Shown here: in pieces, positions 1 to 10,258 of the stretch | How the letters are laid out: each line of letters starts with the position of its first letter | Position numbering within the stretch: the first letter of the stretch is position 1 | Assembly: GCF_001263395.1 (NCBI RefSeq) | Contig: NZ_CP011786.1 | Span: 124,001 to 188,000, forward strand | Source: Bifidobacterium actinocoloniiforme DSM 22766 | Lineage (GTDB): Bacteria; Actinomycetota; Actinomycetes; Actinomycetales; Bifidobacteriaceae | Reading direction: 5' to 3' | Length of the DNA stretch: 64,000 nt | Notes under the pieces: model-generated | Told to the model about the DNA's origin: nothing | The model's input: the letters and a program-made list of their open reading frames with translations, nothing else | Databases searched by the model: none | Translations under genes and position numbers: made by a program

Positions 1-257
1 TCGTGGCTGATTACGCCTCCTCGCAAGCCAACCTGAGTGGCGCCTGGCAGGAGTCCATGCTGGCCATGATCGAGCGGGCTGGCGTGAATGTGCCGGAGAG
101 CATCCGCCCGACGATGGTAATCACGCCACCGGCCCTGATTGAGGAGATACTGGACAAAGTCGAGCGTGAATACGGGTCCGTGGCCGCCTACCTCCTGGCT
201 AACGGCGGCCACCAGGAGGACATCGACGCCCTCCGGCAGGCTCTACGGGCCGACTGA
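1..257 (+). CDS. C-terminal end of a probable tyrosine-protein phosphatase (5' truncated by window)
   Basis: The reading frame is open from the window edge to a TGA at 255-257, so only about the last 84 residues are visible. The tail pattern (helix, then KVEREYGSVAAYLLANGG, then IDALRQAL) resembles the end of the bacterial Y_phosphatase3/PtpB-like tyrosine phosphatases, where a 'Y-G-S-x-x-x-Y/F-L' segment precedes a short final helix. The catalytic CxxxxxR loop would lie upstream, outside the window, so the assignment rests on the tail alone. A GTG at 3 is internal to the gene rather than a likely start. Confidence 0.5.
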   Translation, partial: VADYASSQANLSGAWQESMLAMIERAGVNVPESIRPTMVITPPALIEEILDKVEREYGSVAAYLLANGGHQEDIDALRQALRAD

Positions 258-354
258 CCTACCGGGCCCACCGCCCATTGAACGCTGGGACGGCTCCGGA
301 CTTGATCGCCCGAGGCGTAGCGGGCCGGACCAGGGTGGACCTTAGGCTGGAGAC

Positions 355-3300
355 ATGACGAGAGCGAAGCAGGTGGACATGGGCCAAGCGCTCCAGGCCG
401 TGGAACGGCTGATCGCCGGCGACCTCAACGGCGAGGACGGCCTGTCCAGCACGGTCCTGTGCCTGGCTGGCCCGCCCCGCTCCGGCAAGACCACGTTCGC
501 CCAGGAGACCCTGTTGGCCGCCCTGGCCGCCTATGGGGACGGGGGAGCGGTGATGGTGGTCTCGGGCCGCCACGCCGCCGACCAAATCAGCAAGGCCGTG
601 ATCGCGCGTCGGGGCGCATCCTCCCAGAGCCGTCCGGTCGGCACCCTCCAGGCGCTCGCCTTCCGCTTGCTCAGCCAATCTTCCGCCAGCCAGGAGGGTC
701 GGGCGCTGCCCAAGCTCTTGAACGGCGCCGAGCAGGACGCTCTCCTGCGGCAAGTGATGGCCCGTCACATAGCGCACGTGGAAGCCGGCGACGACTGCCC
801 CTCCTGCCGGTTGCTTGAGCGCTACTTCTCCAGCCAAGCGGGTTTAAACGGGGCCAGAGGCTGGTCTGGGGTGCTGACCCAGGCGACGGTTAGGGCGGAT
901 GACTTAGCCGGGCGGATTGACGATGACTTCATCGCCCAGCTGCGAGACATGCTGGCACGCACAATCGAGCTGGGGGTCGGCCCTAGCGACCAGGGGCCGA
1001 TTCTGGATGCGCTGTCCAGCCAGGCGCTGGACCTGGACGAGCGTGACCGGCTCGGCGTCCAGTGGCGTCTGGCGTTCGCCCTGGGGCAGGAGTACATGGA
1101 ACAGGTGGATGCCGCTTATCCCGACCAGTACCGTTTGGACCCTTCCATGCTCCTGGTGTCCGCTCGGCGGGCGGTGGAGGAGGATGAGGGTCTTGGGTTG
1201 CCGGCCCTGGTGGTCGTGGATGACTGGCAGGACCTGACCATGGCGGGCATGGGATTCATCCAGGCCCTGGTCCAGCGGGGGGTGCGCCTGGTCCTGGCCG
1301 GTGACTGCGACGAATCGGTCCAGAGCTTCCGCGGCTCCTACCCGGAGTTCTTGGACGCGCGGGTCGGCAGCCGGCCGGTTTCCCTAGCCGGTTCGGGAGC
1401 GGGGAACGGCCCGGCACAAGCCTTGTTGGACCCCGACCTGGGGCGCCTGGGCGCGGTCCGCTTGTCCCTGCCTTACCGGCCGATCACCCTTCCGGAACAC
1501 AGCCCCAGCGAGGCCGAGGGGGTCAAGGCGGACGGCCCGGCCTCGTACGCGGACCTGCTGGCCGCCCGCGTCAGCCTGAGCATCCTAAGTGAAGAAGGCG
1601 GCGATACAGGCCTGCCCGACCGCCCCGGCAAGATGCCCGCCTGGCCGGGCGCCGGACCCATCGGCCCGTTGGACCCGGACAGCCCGCTGCTGGCCGATGG
1701 CACGGTCGTCACCCGCCTCCTGCGTACGCCGGATGAGGAGGAGGACGATGTCGTCTGGCAGATCAAGCACGAGTACTTGTCCGGTCATTGGGACTGGAAC
1801 GACATGGCCGTCATCGCCCACGACAACGCCACTGTGCGCTCGCTGGGGGCCAAGCTGCGCGCCGAGGGCGTTCCGGTGCGCTACTCCTCGATCGCCAGGC
1901 CCCTGAAGGATGAGCCAACGGTGCAGGGTCTCTTCGCCCTGATCGAGCTCGCCCAGGCTCAGGCCGGAACGGTGCCCGGCTGGCAGGACTTGTCCGCCAC
2001 TGATCAAGCCTCCTGGGTGGGTCAACGCCTGCGCAGGCTCCTGGCCAGCCCGCTTCTGTCGGCGCCGCTGCCAGGGGGCCAGAGCCCGCGCCCGGTCCGG
2101 GTGGAGCGGGTCGATGCCCTCCTCTCCGTCCTTTCCTGCCTGACCCGGATCGGGCCCGACCAGCAGACGTCGTCTGGGGCCGCTGAGATAACCGCTGCCG
2201 GCGGGGCCGCCTTGGCCGCCGAGGCAACAAATCCCGCTAAATCCCAGGACTCGCCGGAGGCTCCGGGCGCGGCCGCTGGCACCGGGCAAAGTCGGCCGGT
2301 CGCTGCCCTGAGCCTATTGGCCCAGGTCTGGCGCTCCTACGCCAGTGGCAGGGAGCGGGAAATCGCCGCGGCCGAGGAGGCCAGCGGCATCAGTGTGGAC
2401 GACTCCCTGATGGGGGGTGCGTCAGCACCCAGCGTGGGGGCGGGTCCTGGTCAGAGCGGCTTCCTTGTGGATGCCGACGCGATTGGCCTCCTGCTCCTGC
2501 TTGACTCCGCGATTGACGGCCAGGCTTCCGGTGATGCCGCAGGCCAAGCCCCAGCGGAAGGCGCCCCTGATGCGCACGGCGATTCGGGGCCCGAAAGCCT
2601 GCGCCAATCGGTCCTGGAAGCTCTGGCCGCCATAGCCGACCCCCGGCGCTCGGATCCCGACCTGAAGGCCCTGGCCCACGCCCTGGACCTGGCCGACCGC
2701 ACCGCGCGCGACCTGGCCGCCCTGGACGATCCGGCCCCCGAATACGCGCTCTGGCAGGCCTGGAGCGCAGTTGGCGTCGCTGACGACTGGCAGGCCCAGG
2801 CCCTCGCCGCCTCCCAGGAAGGAGAGGAGGCGAACGACCGCTTGGATGCCATGATGCGGCTCTTCCAGTTCGCCTCCTCTTCGCAAGAGATTGACAATAT
2901 CAACGATTTTTTGGCCCAGGTGAAAGACATGCAGATCGAGGCGGACTCCCTGGCCTGCGTGGGGCCGGTCGAACATGCGGTCCGCTTAACCACGCCGGCC
3001 GGCGCCGCGGCCCTGGCCACCTCCTGGCCGGTGGTCTGGCTGCCCGCCCTCCAAGAGGGGGTCTGGCCCAACTTGGCCCCGCGCGACACCCTCTTCGGCG
3101 GAGAAGACCTGGCTGACCTGATCCTGCACGACTCCATCCGAAGCGCGAAAACCGACGCCGGCGGCCACGACCCCCGGCTCAGGGCCACCCTCTACACGGA
3201 GGAGAAGGGGCTGTTGGCGGCGATCAGCCGGGCGCGCACACAGGTGCGGTTCTCCGCGGTCTGGAATGACCAGAACGTCCCCTCAGCCTTCCTCTACGGT

Positions 3301-4965
3301 TTCCTGCCCGAGCGCTATCCCCGCCTGTCCGACCCGAGCCAAGCCGACTTCTCCCCGGTGGGAGGCGAAGCAGACGCTTCCACCGGCTTATCTGGACTGG
3401 AAGTGGGGCCGCGAGGCCTGGTGGCCGTGGCCCGGTCCATCCTGTCCCGCCAGGCTTTGGGCGCGCCCATCAGCGAGCAAGATCCCCTGGCCCGCGACGC
3501 TGCGGCGGCCCTGCGTCTGTTGGCCGAGCATGGTCTGCACGAGGCCGACCCCGCCTCTTGGCCTTTCCTGTATGCGCGGACGAGACCGGTCGCCGGACCG
3601 CCCTCCGACCCAAGCGCCGCCCCAGGCGTTTCCTTCGCTGAGCCTTCGTCTGCTGGGCCTTCGGCCGGCGGGCTCCCATCTGATGGACCTTCATCGACTG
3701 GAGGCGCATCCGCCGAGGCGGCTGGGCCTGGTGGTGGCTCCAGCCGCGTGACGCTTTCCCCCTCGGCAGTGGACCGGATCTGGGCCTGCCCGCTGGAGTG
3801 GGTTCTGGACGATCGCGTCTCGGGACCTCGCCCGGGATCGGTGGCCATGAGCTTCGGCAGCCTGATCCACCAGGTGGCCCAGGAAGCCGCTGATCAGGGC
3901 TTGGACCAACCCGAGCGGGGCGATTTGGGCGTGGACGCGGTTTCAGATGCTGAGTTGATTAACCGCACCCAGGGGCAAATGATGGATATTTACCATGAAT
4001 TGTCCCGGAGCCTGCCCGCCTATCCGAGCCCCAAGGACTCCTACGACGCCCGCCGGCGCGACAGCCATGCACAGGGCATCCTCACGAACATCGCCAGCTA
4101 CTTCGTTATGAGCGCCAAGGAAGGGTACGCGCAGGAAGGCAAGGCGGGCGTGCCGGTGGGGGTCCTGACATCCTCCAGCCAGGAACAGGACTTCCGGGCC
4201 TCCTTCCGGCCGGTCGATTTCGCGCCGGTCTGGAACGCCACCTTCCAGGACTGCGCACTGGGCGGCGATGAGTTCTTCGCCCTGGCCTCGGCTCTGGTGG
4301 GAGGTTTCCCCCAGGCTTTGAAAGCGGACAGCCTGATTACGCTGACCGGCCGGATCGACCGCCTGGAGCGCCGATCCATTGAGGGAGAGGAGCACTTGCG
4401 CCTGGTGGACTACAAAACCGGCCGCTCCTCTCACAACGCCAAGCAGATTTTCAACGACCTCCAACTGGTCTGCTACCAGCTGGGCCTGGCCTACCAGGAG
4501 GGTGAGAGCGGCGTCGGCCGGCCTCAGGCGCCGACCGTGGCGCCAGTCAGTCAGGCCGTGCTCTTCGATGTGTCCACCAGTCCGGTTCCCGCGCCTTTTT
4601 TCAAGAATCCCGAGGCCGCCTACCAACCCGCCCTCTTCAAGCAAGGGGGCTTCAACAACATGTTCGCGCAGCGCCCCAGGCTTTCGAAACTGGAAGCCCT
4701 GGCCGACATGCACCCCTTGCCCCAGCAGGCGCCTGAAGGTGTGAGCCGGCCCACCTGGGACTTCGTGCGCCAACGCTCGGGCAGCCAGGGGCTTTGGGCC
4801 CTGACTATGGTCAGCCGGGTCCTGTTCGCGGCCGGCGTCAAGCTCTCCTCGGGCTTGCAGGATGCGGTTTTCGACGCTGACCGCTGCCATAACAGCCGCA
4901 AGCAGAACGAGTCTTGCCCCGCCTGGCAGGCTTTGGCGGGCTCAGTGATGGAGGACAGGCGATGA
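355..4965 (+). CDS. adnA: AdnA-like helicase-nuclease subunit (RecB/UvrD-type motor plus PD-(D/E)XK nuclease)
   Basis: Large (1536 aa) subunit of the actinobacterial AdnAB motor-nuclease, which resects double-strand breaks in place of RecBCD or AddAB. Visible in order: Walker A GPPRSGKTT near residues 39-47; Walker B-like VVVDDWQD near 285-292; GDCDESVQSFRG near 317; and a C-terminal RecB-type nuclease with LVDYKTG near 1351 followed by a QLVCYQL (QxxxY) motif. The Walker B position usually filled by the catalytic Glu is Asp, suggesting a weaker ATPase, as expected for the non-leading motor. A Pro/Ser/Gly-rich linker (about 1080-1125) precedes the nuclease. Cysteines in WACPLEW (about 1142) and the C-terminal CHNSRKQNESC recall Fe-S ligands of AddB-type nucleases, but this is inference. 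ATG with GGAG upstream; the 3' end overlaps adnB by 4 nt, implying translational coupling. Confidence 0.85.
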   Translation: MTRAKQVDMGQALQAVERLIAGDLNGEDGLSSTVLCLAGPPRSGKTTFAQETLLAALAAYGDGGAVMVVSGRHAADQISKAVIARRGASSQSRPVGTLQALAFRLLSQSSASQEGRALPKLLNGAEQDALLRQVMARHIAHVEAGDDCPSCRLLERYFSSQAGLNGARGWSGVLTQATVRADDLAGRIDDDFIAQLRDMLARTIELGVGPSDQGPILDALSSQALDLDERDRLGVQWRLAFALGQEYMEQVDAAYPDQYRLDPSMLLVSARRAVEEDEGLGLPALVVVDDWQDLTMAGMGFIQALVQRGVRLVLAGDCDESVQSFRGSYPEFLDARVGSRPVSLAGSGAGNGPAQALLDPDLGRLGAVRLSLPYRPITLPEHSPSEAEGVKADGPASYADLLAARVSLSILSEEGGDTGLPDRPGKMPAWPGAGPIGPLDPDSPLLADGTVVTRLLRTPDEEEDDVVWQIKHEYLSGHWDWNDMAVIAHDNATVRSLGAKLRAEGVPVRYSSIARPLKDEPTVQGLFALIELAQAQAGTVPGWQDLSATDQASWVGQRLRRLLASPLLSAPLPGGQSPRPVRVERVDALLSVLSCLTRIGPDQQTSSGAAEITAAGGAALAAEATNPAKSQDSPEAPGAAAGTGQSRPVAALSLLAQVWRSYASGREREIAAAEEASGISVDDSLMGGASAPSVGAGPGQSGFLVDADAIGLLLLLDSAIDGQASGDAAGQAPAEGAPDAHGDSGPESLRQSVLEALAAIADPRRSDPDLKALAHALDLADRTARDLAALDDPAPEYALWQAWSAVGVADDWQAQALAASQEGEEANDRLDAMMRLFQFASSSQEIDNINDFLAQVKDMQIEADSLACVGPVEHAVRLTTPAGAAALATSWPVVWLPALQEGVWPNLAPRDTLFGGEDLADLILHDSIRSAKTDAGGHDPRLRATLYTEEKGLLAAISRARTQVRFSAVWNDQNVPSAFLYGFLPERYPRLSDPSQADFSPVGGEADASTGLSGLEVGPRGLVAVARSILSRQALGAPISEQDPLARDAAAALRLLAEHGLHEADPASWPFLYARTRPVAGPPSDPSAAPGVSFAEPSSAGPSAGGLPSDGPSSTGGASAEAAGPGGGSSRVTLSPSAVDRIWACPLEWVLDDRVSGPRPGSVAMSFGSLIHQVAQEAADQGLDQPERGDLGVDAVSDAELINRTQGQMMDIYHELSRSLPAYPSPKDSYDARRRDSHAQGILTNIASYFVMSAKEGYAQEGKAGVPVGVLTSSSQEQDFRASFRPVDFAPVWNATFQDCALGGDEFFALASALVGGFPQALKADSLITLTGRIDRLERRSIEGEEHLRLVDYKTGRSSHNAKQIFNDLQLVCYQLGLAYQEGESGVGRPQAPTVAPVSQAVLFDVSTSPVPAPFFKNPEAAYQPALFKQGGFNNMFAQRPRLSKLEALADMHPLPQQAPEGVSRPTWDFVRQRSGSQGLWALTMVSRVLFAAGVKLSSGLQDAVFDADRCHNSRKQNESCPAWQALAGSVMEDRR

Positions 4966-7900
4966 ACCGCACCCGCGAGCAGGATGAGATCATCGACGCC
5001 CCCGAGGATCAGGACCTGCTGGTCATCGCCGGGGCGGGTTCGGGTAAGACGACCACCATGACCGGCCGCATCGTCTCGCTGATTGAGCGGGATGTGCCCC
5101 CCGAGTCCATCTTGGGCCTCACGTTTACCAACAAGGCGGCCTCGGAGTTGCTCTCGCGGGTCTCGATGGCCGTGGCGGGCCAGGTCGGCGAGGGCGGACG
5201 GGGAGGCCTGGACCCGGACAAGGCCTTCCTGAAGCCGGATGTGCGCACCTACGACGCTTTCTTCCAGTCGATAGTGCGCCAGTACGGGCTTCTGGTGGGT
5301 ATGGACCAAGGAACCCAGCCGCTCTCCGATGCTGGCGCCTTCCAGCTGGCCGCGCGCGTGGTTCAGGAGCACCTCGACTTGATTTTCCCGAGCCGGGCCG
5401 AGGACGTGGAGCAAGCCTTGGATTCCGCCCAGTCGGAGGCCGAGGATAGGGATGAGGACGGGCTGGGCGCCTTCGACCGAGCGGTCAAGCAGGTGCTGGC
5501 CCTGACCCAGTCCTGCTCCACCGCCATGATCAGCCGGCAGTGCCCCAGCTTCCAGGAGGCGGTGGACCGGGTGCGCGCTTGGGACCAGGCCTTCATCGCC
5601 CGGATTGACGATTTGATTGGCTCCCAGCGTGTGATCGAAGCCTCCATAGCGGGCAAGGCCGCGGTCAGGGTGCCCAAGTGGACGAAGAAGGACACGCCGG
5701 AGACCTACCAGGACAAGATCGCGCGCATGCGGGAGGCACGGGGCCAGGAGCGGGTCTTCCAGGCGGCGGCCCTTCGGCGGGCCGCCCTCGAACGCGAGCG
5801 CCTGCTGACCCTGGCCGAGGGCTACCAGGAAGCCAAACGCCAAGCGGGGATGGCCGAGTTCAGCGACTTCACCTTGGCCGCCTTCCAGCTGGTGACGCGC
5901 TTCCCCGCGATCGGCGCCATCTACCGGCGGCGCTACACCCACGTTTTCCTGGACGAATACCAGGACACGTCCACTACCCAGGCCCTGCTCTTGGCCGCTC
6001 TTTTCCACCCCTCCCAGGACTTGGAGGACGGGGAAGGCCCTCAGGGGGATTCAGGGGATGATCAGCCTCCAGCGGGGCCCCAACGCTCGGCGGTCACCGC
6101 TGTGGGCGACCCCTTCCAATCGATTTACGCCTGGCGGGGAGCCAGCCCGGGCGCTTTCAGGACCTTCCAGCGCGAGTTCGGCATGGAGGCGGCGGACCCG
6201 ACCCCTGGTGACCTGGCCAGCGCTGGCGTCTACGGTCATCAAGCCCAGCGTCCATTGTCCCTGTCGCGCACCTTCCGCAACGCCCGGGTCATCCTGGAGT
6301 CCGCTAACCGCCTGACCGAGCCTTTGCGCATTGACGTGGCCGGCCAGCCCGCTTCCAGCGCCCGCTTGCGCGAGGTGGACGTGGAGTCCTTGCAGGCTCG
6401 CGATGGGGCGGACGCAGGCAGCCTGGGCCTGGTGGGCTACATGAGCCTGGGGCAGGAGGTCGACGGTGTGGTGCGCTTCGTGCGCGAGGCCAAGGCCCGC
6501 TACGCCAAGCCAGACAAGTCCGGCGTCGACGATTCGGCCCCGCACGTGGCGGTCCTCTTCCGCTCCAAGACCAACCTGCCCGCCTACCGCAGCGCCTTGG
6601 AGGAGGCGGGGTTGAGCGTGCAGGTGGTCGGCTATTCGGCCTTGTTCGACCGCCCTGAATCGAGGGACTTGCTGGCCCTCCTGCGCGTGCTTTGCGACCA
6701 CACTGATTCCGCTTCCCTTCTGCGCCTGTTGGCTTCGCCCCGTTTCAACATGACCGTCGGGGACTTGTCCGCCCTGGCCGATTTGACTGGCCAGCTGAAT
6801 ACGGAGAGCCTTTACCAGGCCTTGGTTCAGGCGGGCCGGGCACCGGAGGGCCTGCGGGGCGCCAAGATGAGCGCAGCGGTACGGGGCCAGCGCGACCTCC
6901 TGCCTGCCGGGGTCTTCCTGACTGACCTGCTCCTGCGAGACGACCTGCCTGCCCTGCTGGCTTCCCGCCGGGCCGCCAGGATCAGTGAACGGGGCCGCTA
7001 CCTGCTGCTCCAGGCCGCCGACGTGCTGCGGGAGGCCCAGGCTCGAACCGGAGCCCCCCTGCGGCAGGCGGTCCTAGCCGCCTCCCGCGCGCTTGGCCTG
7101 GACGTTGACCTGGTGGTCTCACAAGCCTTGGCCACTCCTGAGGCTCCAATCGACGCTTCAGCGGCCAAGTCCGGCTTGAGCGCCCTTTTCGACCAGGTGG
7201 ACGCCTACTGCCAGGAGCTGCCGGACCGGCTGAGCCCTACCTTGGCGGGTTTCGTCGCTTGGATCGACGCCATGCGCACCAGTCCTGGCGAGCCTGCGTC
7301 AGGGGCGGACCGTCATGCGGACGTGGTCCTCATGACCATCCACCAGGCCAAGGGCCTGGAATGGGACGCGGTAGCTGTGGTCGGCATGAGGAAGGAGGCC
7401 TTCCCCAGCAACCAGGGCGACCGGTTGAAGGTCAAACCGCTGGCCGACTGGGAGGGCGAGAACCTGCCAATGGCTTACGAGTCCACTGCGCAAACCTGGC
7501 TGAATGACCCGACCGCGGTGCCGGCGCCGGTGAGGGCGGATGCCGCGATCCTGCCCAGCTTCCCCCACTGGGCCGAACCTGGGGAGGCCCCCGAGCAGGC
7601 CTTGGCCGCTTTGGACTTGACCAGTCTGGAAGACGAGGCGGTAGGCGGACTTCGGGCCAATACCGGCTTCGCTGATGACGACCAGGCTCCGCTGCCGCAA
7701 GGACCCGGGCAGGACGCCCCTGATGCCCCTCAGCCCGCCTGCCTGTCCCAGAGCGAGGAGTACGGCCGCCGCCTGCATGACGACGAGCGCCGCCTGGCCT
7801 ACGTGGCCCTGACCCGCGCCCGCCACGACCTCCTGCTCACCTTCAGCGCCAAGCCCGCGGACCCCGAGCGGGCCCTGCTGACGGCGGTGCCTCAACCAGG

Positions 7901-9386
7901 TGAGGAGGGTCAGGATGGCCAAGGGGAGAAAACCAGCGGTGGCCCCGGCAGGCGTAAACCGCCTAAGGACCCTCAAGAGCAGATGCTGGAGGCGGCTTCT
8001 AACTTCTGGCTGGAATTAAACGCCGGTCTGGCTGACCAACCTGGTCTGGCACCCGGCGCCTCCTGGCTGGCGGGGCAGGGTGAGGCTGGGCGAGTCGGTA
8101 GCGGCACCCACTCGTCCGCCCCCGCCATGCCCGTCAAGGGCGAGCGCCTGATGCCCCTGGGCCGTTTCGTTGGCGACCACGCCGTCGAGTACGAGCGCGC
8201 GGTGGTGGGCCAGGCCTTGGCAGAAGCGCCTGATTTGGCTGGCCGCCAGGGGCAGGGGCAGGGTTCGATATGGCCGGTGGGGCTGAGCCCGCGCATCGGT
8301 CAGGCCCTGGCCGAATCGGCCGCCTTCGTGGCCCGGACCGGTACTTCGCGGACGGGTGAGCAAGCCGCCGGAGGACCCGGGGCGCCAGTCGAGGGCCTGC
8401 TGACTGACGGCTCCTCGCTCTACGCGCACGCCGTACGTCTGCTCAAGGCCGGCAGCGGGCGCTTGGGCGTTGCCGGCGACCTGTTGGTCCGTGACGACCA
8501 GGCCCTGCGACGGGTGGGCTCCGAGGTAACCGGCCAGCGGGTCGAATCGGTCACCTCAATCCAGGCTCGCTCCGGCGCTCTGGACGAGCGGTCCGAGCGT
8601 CGCTACTGGCGCTCCGTGGTCCGCCCCGTCCCGCAGGTGGACTCCCCGCTGGCGCAGGCCGGCACCGCCTTCCATGCCTGGGCCGCTTCCTTCCTGCTGC
8701 CGGACGCCCTGCCTGACCCTGGGGCCGTCGATGCCCTCCCCGGTGGCCAAGCCATTGACCCCTACGCGGATTTGGACTCTGGGGCTCGGCCCGGCGAACA
8801 AGCGGGGATTGACACCCCAACCGCCGCCGGGGGAGCGGGCGCTGCCCTGTCAGACGACCAGCTGGCCGAACGTCGTCGGCTCCTGGCCCAATTGGCGGAC
8901 AAGGAGGCCGCCCTCGAATTCTCAGACCAGCCGCTGCCGTCCAAACAGGCCGACCGCCAGGCCAACCTGCTGGTTTGGGAGCGTCGCCTCGCCGATTCCC
9001 CCTGGGCCCACCGTCGCCCGCACTGGGTGGAGAGGCCAATCGTGGCCCTGATCGCCGGACGGGTGGTCAAAGGCAAACTGGATGCGGTCTTCGACGGTGG
9101 CCTGGAGGCCGCCGACGGTTCCAAGCGCTTCACGATCGTGGATTGGAAGACAGGGCACCGCCCCCGCAACGCCGATGAGCGCCGCCTGAAACTGGAGCAG
9201 CTGGACCTTTACCGGCTCCTGTTTTCTCGCTTGGAGGACATGCCTTTGGACTCTATCGATGCTTGTCTTTACTATATAAGCGAGGCCGATCCCTCGGTGC
9301 GCACGATAGTGGCGGACCCTAAAGGCGAGCGCGAGATTGAAGACCAGGTGCGCTCCGGGCTGCCCGAGCAGTCCGACGACGACTGA
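4962..9386 (+). CDS. adnB: AdnB-like ATP-dependent helicase-nuclease subunit
   Basis: Lead-motor partner of the preceding gene, 1474 aa. It has a full set of UvrD-family SF1A motifs: Walker A AGAGSGKTT (about 24-32), motif Ia FTNKAASELL, motif II DEYQD (about 331), motif III GDPFQSIYAWRG (about 381), motif V TIHQAKGLEWD (about 792) and motif VI YVALTRAR (about 946). The C-terminal RecB-type nuclease carries KLDAVFDGG, then IVDWKTG (about 1392), then QLDLYRL. The ATG at 4962 overlaps the adnA stop (ATGA) and follows GGAGGACAGG; a longer upstream frame from 4914 lies inside adnA and is unlikely. The gene is longer than the roughly 1100-aa mycobacterial AdnB because of Gly/Pro/Gln-rich insertions, for example around residues 985-1020 and 1240-1300. 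Confidence 0.9.
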   Translation: MNRTREQDEIIDAPEDQDLLVIAGAGSGKTTTMTGRIVSLIERDVPPESILGLTFTNKAASELLSRVSMAVAGQVGEGGRGGLDPDKAFLKPDVRTYDAFFQSIVRQYGLLVGMDQGTQPLSDAGAFQLAARVVQEHLDLIFPSRAEDVEQALDSAQSEAEDRDEDGLGAFDRAVKQVLALTQSCSTAMISRQCPSFQEAVDRVRAWDQAFIARIDDLIGSQRVIEASIAGKAAVRVPKWTKKDTPETYQDKIARMREARGQERVFQAAALRRAALERERLLTLAEGYQEAKRQAGMAEFSDFTLAAFQLVTRFPAIGAIYRRRYTHVFLDEYQDTSTTQALLLAALFHPSQDLEDGEGPQGDSGDDQPPAGPQRSAVTAVGDPFQSIYAWRGASPGAFRTFQREFGMEAADPTPGDLASAGVYGHQAQRPLSLSRTFRNARVILESANRLTEPLRIDVAGQPASSARLREVDVESLQARDGADAGSLGLVGYMSLGQEVDGVVRFVREAKARYAKPDKSGVDDSAPHVAVLFRSKTNLPAYRSALEEAGLSVQVVGYSALFDRPESRDLLALLRVLCDHTDSASLLRLLASPRFNMTVGDLSALADLTGQLNTESLYQALVQAGRAPEGLRGAKMSAAVRGQRDLLPAGVFLTDLLLRDDLPALLASRRAARISERGRYLLLQAADVLREAQARTGAPLRQAVLAASRALGLDVDLVVSQALATPEAPIDASAAKSGLSALFDQVDAYCQELPDRLSPTLAGFVAWIDAMRTSPGEPASGADRHADVVLMTIHQAKGLEWDAVAVVGMRKEAFPSNQGDRLKVKPLADWEGENLPMAYESTAQTWLNDPTAVPAPVRADAAILPSFPHWAEPGEAPEQALAALDLTSLEDEAVGGLRANTGFADDDQAPLPQGPGQDAPDAPQPACLSQSEEYGRRLHDDERRLAYVALTRARHDLLLTFSAKPADPERALLTAVPQPGEEGQDGQGEKTSGGPGRRKPPKDPQEQMLEAASNFWLELNAGLADQPGLAPGASWLAGQGEAGRVGSGTHSSAPAMPVKGERLMPLGRFVGDHAVEYERAVVGQALAEAPDLAGRQGQGQGSIWPVGLSPRIGQALAESAAFVARTGTSRTGEQAAGGPGAPVEGLLTDGSSLYAHAVRLLKAGSGRLGVAGDLLVRDDQALRRVGSEVTGQRVESVTSIQARSGALDERSERRYWRSVVRPVPQVDSPLAQAGTAFHAWAASFLLPDALPDPGAVDALPGGQAIDPYADLDSGARPGEQAGIDTPTAAGGAGAALSDDQLAERRRLLAQLADKEAALEFSDQPLPSKQADRQANLLVWERRLADSPWAHRRPHWVERPIVALIAGRVVKGKLDAVFDGGLEAADGSKRFTIVDWKTGHRPRNADERRLKLEQLDLYRLLFSRLEDMPLDSIDACLYYISEADPSVRTIVADPKGEREIEDQVRSGLPEQSDDD

Positions 9387-9502
9387 GCCCTCCAGACGGG
9401 ACCGGGCGGCAGCGGTGAGAGGGACTGCGGCGTTTACCGCCAGACAAGAGCCCCAAGTAAGCAAGACACGAGCCACACAAGGCTGCATAAAGCAGGACAC
9501 AG

Positions 9503-10258
9503 GTGCGACAGCAAATGAGACAGACCTTAGAGCAAGAGTCAGGAATCCAACGGTCCCCGAAGACTGGGGCTGTGAGCCTACGCGATATGACGTGGGAGGA
9601 TTTGGATCAGGTGGCCGACGAGTTCGAGCGAACCTGGAGCCAGGCCGACAGTGATGGCGAATCCCTCTCCCGACTGGAATCCCGTCACTTCGTCCTGCGC
9701 TACCTGCTGACCACGAGCCGGGCGCGCGTGGCCTGCCTGGACGGCCGGTTCATGGGCGTCACCTTGCTGGGCTTGGCCGGTCAGCCCATCCTCTTCCCCC
9801 AGGCTCCAGCCCAGCTGACCCAGGCCGACGCCGCCTTGTCCGCCAGCGATCAGGGCGCTCGGACCTTGGAACGCATGCAAGCCTGGCACCGCTTGGAGGA
9901 AAGGGTGGAGGATTCGATCGAGGTGCGTTCCAGCGCCCAGGCCGAACTCAAGCTCTTCCTTGTGGCCGCCCAGGCCCGCGGCCACGGGGTGGGGGGCCTG
10001 CTCTGGCGCGACATGCTCGCCTACCTGGGACAGGCCGGGGTGAAGCGCTTTTTCCTGCACACGGATTCCTCCTGCGATGTGTCTTACTACGACCATATCG
10101 GCATGGAGCGCGCGGCCGCACGCTGGAGCGCGGACCATCCCGAGGAGACGGACGAGCGCAGCGGATTCTACGAGGACATTTTCGTCTACGCGGCTTCGGT
10201 GGCTGACCAGCAAGCCCGGTGGGGTTTGCGCAACCAGGGCGGCGGTGGGTCCAAATGA
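9503..10258 (+). CDS. GNAT-family N-acetyltransferase
   Basis: About 251 aa. The C-terminal half has the acetyl-CoA binding pattern of the GNAT fold: a beta strand with AELKLFLVAAQARGHGVGGLLWRDML (Q/RxxGxG/A-like loop), then a strand ending KRFFLHTDSSCDVSYYDHIGMER, the usual 'x-x-Y-x-x-x-G-F/M' end of GNAT enzymes. The substrate is not evident. GTG at 9503 has AGGAC about six bases upstream; ATG at 9515 is an alternative start. The stop overlaps the ATG of the following MFS gene (ATGA), so the two are probably co-translated, and the acetyltransferase may act on a compound handled by that transporter (inference). Confidence 0.75.
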   Translation: MRQQMRQTLEQESGIQRSPKTGAVSLRDMTWEDLDQVADEFERTWSQADSDGESLSRLESRHFVLRYLLTTSRARVACLDGRFMGVTLLGLAGQPILFPQAPAQLTQADAALSASDQGARTLERMQAWHRLEERVEDSIEVRSSAQAELKLFLVAAQARGHGVGGLLWRDMLAYLGQAGVKRFFLHTDSSCDVSYYDHIGMERAAARWSADHPEETDERSGFYEDIFVYAASVADQQARWGLRNQGGGGSK

